21,760 nt of DNA. It comes from Oscillospiraceae bacterium (GTDB lineage Bacteria > Bacillota > Clostridia > Oscillospirales > CAG-272). The DNA is taken from positions 1 to 21,760 of the forward strand of contig SVTU01000007.1 of the NCBI GenBank assembly GCA_015063655.1, given 5' to 3'. The notes beneath the pieces were generated by a model. The model saw nothing but the letters and a program-made list of their open reading frames with translations, was not told the origin of the DNA and searched no databases. Below are positions 8,073-14,741 of this stretch, one piece after another (position 1 is the first letter of the stretch; the number at the start of each line of letters is the position of its first letter). The position numbers and the translations under genes are program-made.

Positions 8073-10792
8073 CGCCTATGAAAATGACCGATGAAAAATG
8101 GCACACGCTAAGCGTTGCCGAAACGGAGCAAAGGGTAAAGAGCAATGCGGCCTCGGGCTTGTCGCCCGGGGCGGCACGCCGCCGTTACCGTAAGGGAGCG
8201 GGAAGGCTGTTCTTATACAGCCGTAAGGGCGTTCCGTCTATGCTCAAGGAACTGATGGCGGATTTTTCGCTGGTGCTTCTCATTGTGATGTCGATCCTTT
8301 CGCTTTGCTTTCGGGAGACGGCACTTGGCGCAACGGCGCTGTGCATCATTGTGATCAACACAGGCATTTGCCTGGCTCTCTATTACCGTTCATGGCGGCT
8401 CTTTGAGGGCTTTTATGCCTTCTATCGTCCCTCTGCCACCGTGGTGCGCTCGGGCAAGGCATATGCCGTGGATGCCGAGCACGTGGTGGTGGGCGACGTG
8501 GTGCTGATCGGAGAGGGCGATATTCTTTGCTTTGATGCCCGTCTTGTCACGTCGGATGCCCTTCGTGTCCGTGTTCGCTATGAAAAGGACGAATACGCCG
8601 TTTGCGATAAGTTTGCCGATGCGGGCGTTCGTGAGAACGAGACCGACGTGCGGCAGATGCCCACGATGGTGCATGCAGGCTCGGAGATCCTTGCGGGCAG
8701 CGCCCGTGCGATCGTGACGGCGGTGGGTGCCTATACCTATCTCGGCGCACGTACGGGGCAGGGCATACGCATTCCGTCGAGAGCCAAGATCCCCGAGGGC
8801 TTGCTGATGCTTCGCAAGTATTGCTCGGGCTTTGCTATGATCCTGTCGCTGATCATTCTGCCCTTTAGTATTTTATCGCTGATCATCAGCGACGGAGACG
8901 TATCTCTGCTGACCACCTTTACCTCGGTGCTGGCGGTGGCGGCCTCCTCCATGTCTCAGCTTGCGCTCACCGTTTGCCGTATCTTCTTCGAGAGGCAGGC
9001 CAGAGCTGCCCTGCGTACAAAGCACATCAGTGCGGTACGCTCGGCAGACGTGATGGATAGGCTGATTACATCGGATTATCTGTTTTTGCTTGACGGTGCG
9101 GTGGCTAACGACGGTGTTCTTCACTTTGAGTCGGCCCTCTGCGCCGACGGTGAGATACGCCATTTCGGAAGTGTCCGACGTGCGGCGGCTAAGCTGACCG
9201 ATCATGTGGCACTGTATGCCACGGCGGAAAAGAATACGCTGACCACGGGTGTCCGTGCCCCCTGCCGTTACGTTGAGGGCTTGCGTGAATTTCTCAAGGC
9301 GTCCGCCTATGATACCGAGGCGTTGGCGATCCGCTGTCCCATTTCGGGCTATGTGACAGGAAGTGAGGCGGACAGGACCGACCGTGTTTTCTACACGCAG
9401 GGTGGTGTCAAATACGTGTTGAGCGTGGGGCGTGATGCCTCGCTGCTGTCCCGCTGTACGCATACCTACCTCGGCAACGAGCGAGTGCCTATGTCGGAGC
9501 AGGGGAGAGGAGATCTGCTTCGTGCTTATGAGGAGCATCGTGCCAAGGGAAAGCACGTGCTTTTGTTCTCCGTGGCAACGGCGGCAGGCACAACGCTTGC
9601 CGATGATGCCAGAGAATTTCTCGGTATGCTGGTCCTCTCCGAGGTCTCCGATCCCGCCTTTACCTCTGCGATGCGCTCGGTTGCCGCTCTTGGCACACGG
9701 GTGATCGCATTTTCCAACATCAAGGAGAGACGCAATGAGTCTCTTCCTGCCACGCCCATGCCTGCGGGCACGGTACATATCCGTGAGTTTTTGGAGCACG
9801 GCGAGCCGATCACGTACCGTTTCGGCAGTATTAACGGGTATGACGGTCTGTCGACCGAGGATGTGATCACCCTTGTGCGAGAGGCTCATAACAAGGGCAA
9901 GAAGGTTACGGTCGTCGGCTTTGACGACGTTGCCGCCGAGATCGGAGCGGAGGCGGACGTGTTTGTATCTTGCTCCGCTCTGCCGTTCCGCTTCTCGGGC
10001 TATTTTGAAGAGAGCGTGGAGGCCTTGACCGTGGCAGGCGAGGCCGTCAGCGGCTCTTGTACACAGCGTGTTAAAAGCCGTGCAGACGTTCTGCTCCCCC
10101 GTCCCGCCGAGGGAAAGGGCGGTATGGCATCGCTGTTCCGTGCCATGCTCGGTGCGGGTGCGGCCTATCATAACTTAGGCAATTTCTTCCGCTACGTGCT
10201 TTGCACGCAGTTTATTCGCATGGTCACGGTCATGCTTCCCATGTTCTTCGGATCAGCGCCCGTGGATGCCCGCCATTTGCTGTTCTGCGGTTTTTTGGTG
10301 GATCTGTGTGTCATGCTGATCTTTGCCTCTGAGAATAGCGCCGTGGAGAATGCTAAGGGCTATCGGCGCCTGTCCGAGGAATTTCATGCGCCCATCTCGC
10401 AAAATGCGGGAATGATCCTCTCGGGTGTGATCGCAGCACTTGTGGCGGTGGTCTTGCCTCGCCTGGCGGGACTTTGGGATCTGTTTGGAAGCTTTACGTG
10501 TCAGACGGAATTTACGTTTTTGTCTCTTGTGCTGCTGCATCTGAGCGTCATGTATTCGCTTCGCATCGAAAGCCGAAGACGGTACCCGAGCAAAAAGGCC
10601 AATCCCTATGCCATCGGCCTTTTGACGTTTGTTTTCGTCTTCTTTATGCTGTGCTTTGCCGTGGAGCCTATAGGGCTGCTGTTCGGCATAGAGGCCTTGC
10701 CCTTTGGCTTTCTTATGCTGTCGCTTCTGCCCATGGCCCTGCACCTGCTTCTGTTCCGATTGCTTTCAGGGCTGCGCTTTGAAAAAGAATAG
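8063..10792 (+). CDS. catalytically degenerate P-type ATPase-fold membrane protein
   Basis: A 909-residue protein with full P2-type ATPase layout: a cation-ATPase N-domain (WHTLSVAETEQRV, GLSPGAARRR), ten hydrophobic segments in the 2+2+6 pattern, and actuator, phosphorylation and nucleotide domains. The motifs are replaced in place. DKTGTLT reads DGAVAND at D344, keeping only the phosphorylated-aspartate position. GDGVND reads GFDDVA at 619-624. TGES becomes KDEY, keeping E177. PEGL in M4 becomes SMSQ, the KGAPE lysine site becomes VGRDA, DPPR becomes EVSD, and TGD becomes SNI. There is no frameshift, so it appears to be a selected pseudoenzyme. Possible starts are ATG 8063, 8078 and 8084; none has a clear ribosome site, so coupling to clpE is likely. 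Active ion pumping is unlikely; a sensing, scaffolding or lipid/ion-binding role is open. Confidence 0.85.
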   Translation: MPLTPMKMTDEKWHTLSVAETEQRVKSNAASGLSPGAARRRYRKGAGRLFLYSRKGVPSMLKELMADFSLVLLIVMSILSLCFRETALGATALCIIVINTGICLALYYRSWRLFEGFYAFYRPSATVVRSGKAYAVDAEHVVVGDVVLIGEGDILCFDARLVTSDALRVRVRYEKDEYAVCDKFADAGVRENETDVRQMPTMVHAGSEILAGSARAIVTAVGAYTYLGARTGQGIRIPSRAKIPEGLLMLRKYCSGFAMILSLIILPFSILSLIISDGDVSLLTTFTSVLAVAASSMSQLALTVCRIFFERQARAALRTKHISAVRSADVMDRLITSDYLFLLDGAVANDGVLHFESALCADGEIRHFGSVRRAAAKLTDHVALYATAEKNTLTTGVRAPCRYVEGLREFLKASAYDTEALAIRCPISGYVTGSEADRTDRVFYTQGGVKYVLSVGRDASLLSRCTHTYLGNERVPMSEQGRGDLLRAYEEHRAKGKHVLLFSVATAAGTTLADDAREFLGMLVLSEVSDPAFTSAMRSVAALGTRVIAFSNIKERRNESLPATPMPAGTVHIREFLEHGEPITYRFGSINGYDGLSTEDVITLVREAHNKGKKVTVVGFDDVAAEIGAEADVFVSCSALPFRFSGYFEESVEALTVAGEAVSGSCTQRVKSRADVLLPRPAEGKGGMASLFRAMLGAGAAYHNLGNFFRYVLCTQFIRMVTVMLPMFFGSAPVDARHLLFCGFLVDLCVMLIFASENSAVENAKGYRRLSEEFHAPISQNAGMILSGVIAALVAVVLPRLAGLWDLFGSFTCQTEFTFLSLVLLHLSVMYSLRIESRRRYPSKKANPYAIGLLTFVFVFFMLCFAVEPIGLLFGIEALPFGFLMLSLLPMALHLLLFRLLSGLRFEKE

Positions 10793-10860
10793 GGACTGTC
10801 ACATTGAGCAAGATCGAAAAAGTCCGAGGAATAGCAAAAAACATAACATACCGTACAAGT

Positions 10861-10916
10861 TCCCCGACATATGCTGTGATATCACAGCTTTTATGTCGGG
10901 GACTTCTGTTGTCCCC
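10861..10916 (+). promoter_or_regulatory. mutually exclusive hairpins in the ymxH leader (possible terminator or switch)
   Basis: Arms TCCCCGACATA (10861-10871) and TATGTCGGGGA (10892-10902) pair perfectly over 11 bases and enclose a 16-base palindrome, GCTGTGATATCACAGC (10873-10888). The 3' arm segment GGGGAC (10898-10903) can instead pair with GTCCCC (10911-10916), ending two bases before the ribosome-binding site of the next gene. A moderately T-rich stretch (CTTCTGTTGT) follows the first hairpin, so it could also be the terminator of the preceding operon. The pairings are visible; the regulatory role is inferred. Confidence 0.5.
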
Positions 10917-10929
10917 CTGAGGAGGAAGC

Positions 10930-11217
10930 ATGGAACGAATGAGCACGTGCGATCTGCGCAACAAAGAGGTTATCAACGTATGTGACGGGGCAAGGCTGGG
11001 GTGTCCGTCCGATTTTGTTTTTGACGTATGCGACGGCAGGATCTATGCGCTGGTCGTACCGCACGCAGGTGGCTTTTTGGGCTTTGGCGGCAAGCATGAG
11101 CTGATCATACCCTGGCAGAGGATCGAATGCATCGGAGCGGATGCTGTGCTTGTACGACTCCCCGCCGAGGAATGCCGCCCCGCCGATAAGGACAGAAAGA
11201 GAAGAAGCATCTTTTAA
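10930..11217 (+). CDS. ymxH: YlmC/YmxH family sporulation protein (PRC-barrel)
   Basis: A 95-residue protein with one PRC-barrel-like domain. It begins with the family pattern LRNKEVINVCDGARLG, continues with a DGRIYALVVP strand pair, and contains LIIPWQRIECIGADAVLV, the usual end of the fold. YlmC/YmxH proteins are small sporulation-associated proteins of unknown biochemical role in Bacilli and Clostridia; the family name is firm, the function is not. ATG 10930 follows GAGGAGG (10919-10925). The C terminus is a short basic tail ending RKRRSIF. It lies 137 bases after the P-type ATPase-like gene, behind a structured leader, and 203 bases before rpsB. Confidence 0.85.
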   Translation: MERMSTCDLRNKEVINVCDGARLGCPSDFVFDVCDGRIYALVVPHAGGFLGFGGKHELIIPWQRIECIGADAVLVRLPAEECRPADKDRKRRSIF

Positions 11218-11222
11218 TTGTG

Positions 11223-11239
11223 AATATTTTGTAAATATT
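11223..11239. repeat. AT-rich inverted repeat upstream of the rpsB promoter
   Basis: AATATTT-TGT-AAATATT is a perfect seven-base inverted repeat ending 11 bases before the -35 box. It may act as an UP element for rpsB, or as a weak terminator for ymxH, whose stop codon is six bases upstream. Neither role can be settled from sequence. Confidence 0.35.
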
Positions 11240-11250
11240 TGCACGATGCC

Positions 11251-11279
11251 TTGCGGAGGAAAGAAGAATATGTTATAAT
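11251..11279 (+). promoter_or_regulatory. sigma-A-type promoter of rpsB-tsf
   Basis: TTGCGG (11251-11256), a 17-base spacer, and TATAAT (11274-11279) preceded by TG at 11271-11272, giving an extended -10. Transcription would start near 11286, leaving a leader of about 134 bases before rpsB. Confidence 0.8.
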
Positions 11280-11290
11280 ATTTTGTAATT

Positions 11291-11368
11291 GCGCGGCCAT
11301 AGCCGTGCAACAAAAAATACACACACATTGAGACGAGCGCTCCGGTTGTGTCCAAGACCGCCTTGGGC
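11291..11368 (+). promoter_or_regulatory. structured 5' leader of rpsB (candidate S2 autoregulatory element)
   Basis: Two hairpins lie in the leader. GCGCGGC (11291-11297) pairs with GCCGTGC (11302-11308) around a CATA loop, about five bases after the predicted transcript start. GTCCAAG (11350-11356) pairs with CTTGGGC (11362-11368) around a five-base loop. Neither is followed by a T run, so they are not intrinsic terminators. Autogenous control by S2 is known in other bacteria; its use here is inference. Confidence 0.45.
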
Positions 11369-11419
11369 AATAAACAGCGCAAATCAATGTGGTGGAAAAA
11401 ACCGAAGGAGGACATAAAC

Positions 11420-12160
11420 ATGTCTGTAATCACAATCAAACAGCTTCTCGAAGCAGGCGTCCATTTCGGACACCACACCAGAAGATGGAACCCCAAGATG
11501 CAGGAGTACATCTTCACCGAAAGAAACGGCATCTACATCATCGACCTTCAGAAAACCGTTAAGAAGTTTGAAGAGGCGTATGCATTTGTCCGCGACCTCT
11601 CCGCTCAGGGCGGAACCATTCTGTTCGTAGGCACCAAGAAGCAGGCAGCCGATGCCATCAAGGAAGAGGCTACCAGATGCGGTATGTACTACGTAAACGT
11701 TCGTTGGCCCGGCGGTATGATGACCAACTTTAAGACCATTAAGCGTTCCATCGGCAGACTCAACAGCCTGGAGAAGATGCAGGAGGACGGTACGTTCGAT
11801 CTGCTTCCCAAGAAGGAGGTTGCCGCAAAGCAGAAGGAGATCTTTGACCTGGAGAAGAACTATGGCGGTATCAAGACCATGGACGTGCTTCCCTCTGCTG
11901 TATTTATCGTAGACCCCAAGAAGGAAAAGAACGCTGTTCTCGAGGCTAAGAAGCTGGGTATCCCGGTTATTGCTATCGTAGACACCAACTGCGACCCCGA
12001 TGATGCTGACTACATCATTCCCGGTAACGATGACGCTATCCGTGCCATCAAGCTTATCTCCTCTGTCCTGGCTGACGCCGTGATCGAGGGCAAGCAGGGT
12101 GAGCAGCTTGCTGAGGCTGAGGCCGAGGCTACCACCGAGGAAGCAGCAGACGCTGAGTAA
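11420..12160 (+). CDS. rpsB: 30S ribosomal protein S2
   Basis: Ribosomal protein S2, 246 residues, normal for bacteria. Diagnostic runs include [19 protein letters not shown] at the N terminus, [32 protein letters not shown], and the [12 protein letters not shown] and [13 protein letters not shown] motifs. The C terminus is an acidic alanine/glutamate-rich tail. I start the gene at ATG 11420, which begins MSVITIKQ and is preceded by AAGGAGG (11405-11411); the open frame extends upstream to 11348 but that part lies in the leader. It is followed 36 bases later by tsf, the usual bacterial arrangement. Codon use (many GCT, GTA, AAC) differs from nearby genes, as expected for high expression. Confidence 0.98.
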   Translation: MSVITIKQLLEAGVHFGHHTRRWNPKMQEYIFTERNGIYIIDLQKTVKKFEEAYAFVRDLSAQGGTILFVGTKKQAADAIKEEATRCGMYYVNVRWPGGMMTNFKTIKRSIGRLNSLEKMQEDGTFDLLPKKEVAAKQKEIFDLEKNYGGIKTMDVLPSAVFIVDPKKEKNAVLEAKKLGIPVIAIVDTNCDPDDADYIIPGNDDAIRAIKLISSVLADAVIEGKQGEQLAEAEAEATTEEAADAE

Positions 12161-12196
12161 TTCCCAAGGAATCACAACGAAAGGAATTGAAGAAAG

Positions 12197-13129
12197 ATGG
12201 CAAATATTACTGCAAAAGACGTTGCCGCACTCCGCGCTAAGACCGGTATCGGTATGATGGAGTGCAAAAAGGCACTTGTAGAAGCAAACGGCGATATGGA
12301 GGAGGCTATCAAGGTTCTCCGCAAGAGAGGCGAGCTGAAGGCAGAGCAGAAGGCTGCTACCAGAATTGCCGCTGACGGTATCGTGGATATCATGAAGGAC
12401 GGTAACGTAACCGCTATGATCGAGGTTAACTCCGAGACCGACTTCGTGGCTAAGAACGCATCCTTCCAGGAGTTTGTTAAGAACCTGCTCAAGACCATCA
12501 TCGCTAACAAGCCTGCTAACGTAGAGGCTCTGATGGCATCCACCTACGTAGACGGCTCTGCAACCGTTGAGGCTAAGCTCAAGGAAATGATCTTCGTGAT
12601 CGGTGAGAAGCTGACCATTCGTCGCTTTGCCGTTGTTGAGGGCATCACCAGCACCTATATTCACGGCACGGGCTCCATCGGTGTTATCGTCTCCTTTGAC
12701 GTAGACGCTGCTGTTGCCGCTACCGAGGCATTCGAGGCATTTGCTAAGAACATCGCTCTTCAGGTTGGCGCATATCCTACGCCTTATCTGAACCGTGAGG
12801 CTGTTCCCGCAGCTGTGATCGAGGAGGAGAAGTCCATTCTCATGGCACAGATCGCCAACGATCCCGCCAACGCTAAGAAGCCTCCCCAGATCATTGAGAA
12901 GATGGTTACGGGTAGAATTTCCAAGTTCTACGACAACAACTGCCTGCTTGACATGGGTTACGTTAAGGACGATGATCTCAAGGTTGGCAAGTACGTTGAG
13001 AACACCGCTAAGGAGCTTGGCACGACCATTACGGTAACCGGCTTTGAGCGCTTTGAAAAGGGCGAGGGTATTCAGAAGAGAGAAGAGAACTTTGCTGAGG
13101 AGATCGCAAAGCTCACAGGCTCCAACTGA
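12197..13129 (+). CDS. tsf: translation elongation factor Ts
   Basis: EF-Ts, 310 residues, the nucleotide exchange factor for EF-Tu. The N-terminal UBA-like domain has the signature LRAKTGIGMMECKKAL, and the core contains EVNSETDFVAKN, the EF-Tu-contacting motif. Dimerisation and C-terminal modules follow to a normal end. ATG 12197 is preceded by AAGGAA (12181-12186). Co-transcribed with rpsB from the promoter at 11251. The often-adjacent pyrH and frr are absent; a strong hairpin terminator follows 15 bases after the stop. Confidence 0.98.
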   Translation: MANITAKDVAALRAKTGIGMMECKKALVEANGDMEEAIKVLRKRGELKAEQKAATRIAADGIVDIMKDGNVTAMIEVNSETDFVAKNASFQEFVKNLLKTIIANKPANVEALMASTYVDGSATVEAKLKEMIFVIGEKLTIRRFAVVEGITSTYIHGTGSIGVIVSFDVDAAVAATEAFEAFAKNIALQVGAYPTPYLNREAVPAAVIEEEKSILMAQIANDPANAKKPPQIIEKMVTGRISKFYDNNCLLDMGYVKDDDLKVGKYVENTAKELGTTITVTGFERFEKGEGIQKREENFAEEIAKLTGSN

Positions 13130-13144
13130 TATACTTGACATCAT

Positions 13145-13182
13145 AAAGAAGGATGACCTGTTTCGACAGGTCATCCTTCTTT
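13145..13182 (+). terminator. intrinsic terminator of rpsB-tsf
   Basis: AAAGAAGGATGACCTG (13145-13160) pairs perfectly with its complement at 13167-13182. T13161 and A13166 extend the stem to 17 pairs closed by a UUCG tetraloop. The 3' arm ends in TTCTTT. Confidence 0.85.
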
Positions 13183-13186
13183 ACAT

Positions 13187-13224
13187 AAAACACGGGAGAA
13201 GCCATGTGGCTTCTCCCGTGTTTT
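13187..13224. terminator. bidirectional hairpin terminator between tsf and the GT87 gene
   Basis: A 38-base near-perfect palindrome: AAAACACGGGAGAAGCCA (13187-13204), a two-base centre, and the exact complement at 13207-13224. It has a T run on both strands. It ends eight bases from the stop codon of the convergent minus-strand gene and probably serves mainly that gene. Confidence 0.85.
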
Positions 13225-13232
13225 ACGTGATG

Positions 13233-14531
13233 CTATTGTGCGATCTGCTGTTGTCTGCGGGCAGGCAGCTCATGCTTGAAGAGGCGGTAGACCTCACCTG
13301 CAAACAGCCACAAAATCACGAGACATTGGATCAAGAAGAACTGCGTGATGATGAGGGGCGTGAAGAGCAGCAGCATAAAGCAGAAAAAGTAGTTACGGTA
13401 GCGGAAGCGGTCGAGCGTGTCGGCACACCGAATGAATTCCATAAAGGGAATGATAGCAAACACGATGGTGTAAAAATACGAGACAGAGGGAATGAGCGTG
13501 ACCACGGCAAAGCAGATAATATATCGGCTGAGGCGGTCATTCGTGCGCAGGGCGGCGTACGTGCCGACAAGGAAGATCACAGACAGGATCAGGACCATGC
13601 AAACGTCGTAAACCACGGTGTAGGACAGCCCAAAGAGTGACAGCAGCTGGAAGATCAGTGCCGAGGGGGAAAGGTTGTTGGTAGCCCCCAAGCGTAGCGT
13701 GTTGTTGGCAAAGCCGTTGAGATTATCAAGGAAGGGCAACAGATCAGACAAGCCGCTCTCAAGCAGAGCAAAGGGAACAAAGAAGAGCACAGCGGTGTAC
13801 AGACCAACACGAAGAGCGGGCAACCACTTTCTCTTTTTCAGAAGAAATACGCCGAAGAACAGCGGGTATATCTTGATCGCACCTGCCAAGGCCAAGCACA
13901 CGTAAGAGATCTCACGCAAGAGAGGCGAGGAGCTTTCGTGAAGCCACAGGAAGAGCAGCAAAAAGATCAGGGCAAAGTAGATGGTGTTGCCTCGCATGAT
14001 GGCATACACAAAGGGAGCGGAAAAGATGATGACCGAGACAAAGGGGATCATGTCACGGCGACGAACGGGGAACAGACGGTAAAGCAGAAATACCACAAGG
14101 GTCGTCGTGACCAGGAAGAACAGGATCAGGGCGATCCAGAATTGCGGTGTTAAAATGACCAAGGAGGTCAGCTCGTCCGCCGTCAGCGTCAGGTCACAGT
14201 ATTTGGCAAACACGCTCTTGCATATTAGCGCAAAGGGATACAGGATGAAGATGGCAAGCGGGGGATATGAGGAGCCCTCCACCAGGTATGGGCTTTCCTC
14301 CAGGGCATAATCCATAATGACAACAAAGTCGGAGAAAATACCGAGAAGCCAATCAAAATCGCGGCTTCCGTGATACATGGAGGCAAGAGCGAATATCAGA
14401 TACAGGATGGTTCCCAGCATGGCCACCACAGTGCTTGCCGTGATGACACGGGAAAATATATGAAAGGTTTTTCGTCGGAAAGCGCACCCGTCGGGTGTGC
14501 CTGCCTCCAAAAGATAGGGAGTGGCGTTCAT
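13233..14531 (-). CDS. GT87-family polyprenyl-phosphate-dependent glycosyltransferase (DUF2029)
   Basis: Polytopic membrane protein of 432 residues with roughly ten hydrophobic segments. Features of the GT-C fold family 87 are visible: a first extracytoplasmic loop with acidic residues (GSRDFDW), a SSYPP motif, an MRGNTIYFALIF segment, and ALAGAIKIYPLF (K-x-Y-P). Family members transfer sugars such as mannose from polyprenyl phosphates on the outer face of the membrane; the substrate here cannot be read. I start at ATG 14531 (MNATPYLL), which has GAGAGG ten bases upstream; a TTG at 14549 overlaps that ribosome site and is unlikely. It is a single-gene transcript with its own consensus promoter and terminator. 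The C-terminal tail is basic and glutamine-rich. Confidence 0.8.
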   Translation of the reverse strand: MNATPYLLEAGTPDGCAFRRKTFHIFSRVITASTVVAMLGTILYLIFALASMYHGSRDFDWLLGIFSDFVVIMDYALEESPYLVEGSSYPPLAIFILYPFALICKSVFAKYCDLTLTADELTSLVILTPQFWIALILFFLVTTTLVVFLLYRLFPVRRRDMIPFVSVIIFSAPFVYAIMRGNTIYFALIFLLLFLWLHESSSPLLREISYVCLALAGAIKIYPLFFGVFLLKKRKWLPALRVGLYTAVLFFVPFALLESGLSDLLPFLDNLNGFANNTLRLGATNNLSPSALIFQLLSLFGLSYTVVYDVCMVLILSVIFLVGTYAALRTNDRLSRYIICFAVVTLIPSVSYFYTIVFAIIPFMEFIRCADTLDRFRYRNYFFCFMLLLFTPLIITQFFLIQCLVILWLFAGEVYRLFKHELPARRQQQIAQ

Positions 14532-14591
14532 AAGGACGTTACCTCTCAATGCATTGATAAATTATGTGCAAGGACATACATATACAGATAC

Positions 14592-14620
14592 ATTATATCA
14601 TATAATTTTCGGTATGTCAA
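14592..14620 (-). promoter_or_regulatory. perfect-consensus sigma-A promoter of the GT87 gene
   Basis: On the minus strand, TTGACA (14620-14615), a 17-base spacer, then TATAAT (14597-14592). Both hexamers match consensus fully. Start of transcription would be near 14585, about 53 bases before the ATG. The -10 is also half of a small inverted repeat, ATTATA-TGA-TATAAT. Confidence 0.88.
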
Positions 14621-14643
14621 CGGTATCTCGCAAAGAAAAGAAG

Positions 14644-14677
14644 GAGACTGTCTCAAATGCAGCTATGAGACAGTCTC
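14644..14677 (-). terminator. intrinsic terminator of eno
   Basis: GAGACTGTCTCA (14644-14655) and TGAGACAGTCTC (14666-14677) pair perfectly over 12 bases with a ten-base loop. On the minus strand the stem is followed by a T-rich tract (CCTTCTTTTCTTT, complement of 14630-14642), 65 bases after the enolase stop. Each arm is itself self-complementary. Confidence 0.8.
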
Positions 14678-14741
14678 TTGTGGGAGACGGGCGGGTTTTC
14701 GGACCTTTTCGGTCTTACCAAAATGACAGATCCGGTTGCCG

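Noticed and set aside
8873..10171. 432-residue minus-strand open frame
   Set aside because: It is antisense to the P-type ATPase-like gene, whose sense product has clear family structure. The antisense product is low-complexity with many His/Arg residues.
8063..10792. P-type ATPase gene as a functional calcium or magnesium pump
   Set aside because: The phosphorylation, magnesium, nucleotide and M4 ion-site motifs are all substituted, so fold similarity alone does not support transport.
11384..13174. 596-residue minus-strand open frame as a gene
   Set aside because: It lies wholly opposite rpsB and tsf, both unmistakable, and its leucine/serine/cysteine-rich translation resembles no family I know.
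13187..13224. Hairpin pair as a CRISPR repeat or transposon end
   Set aside because: Single copies only, no spacers or target duplications, and their position between convergent genes with T runs fits terminators.
14532..14549. TTG start for the GT87 gene
   Set aside because: The TTG overlaps the GAGAGG ribosome site that serves ATG 14531.
14550..14741. Small RNA or tRNA in the gap between the GT87 gene and eno
   Set aside because: The gap is accounted for by a promoter and a terminator; no cloverleaf or plus-strand promoter is visible.
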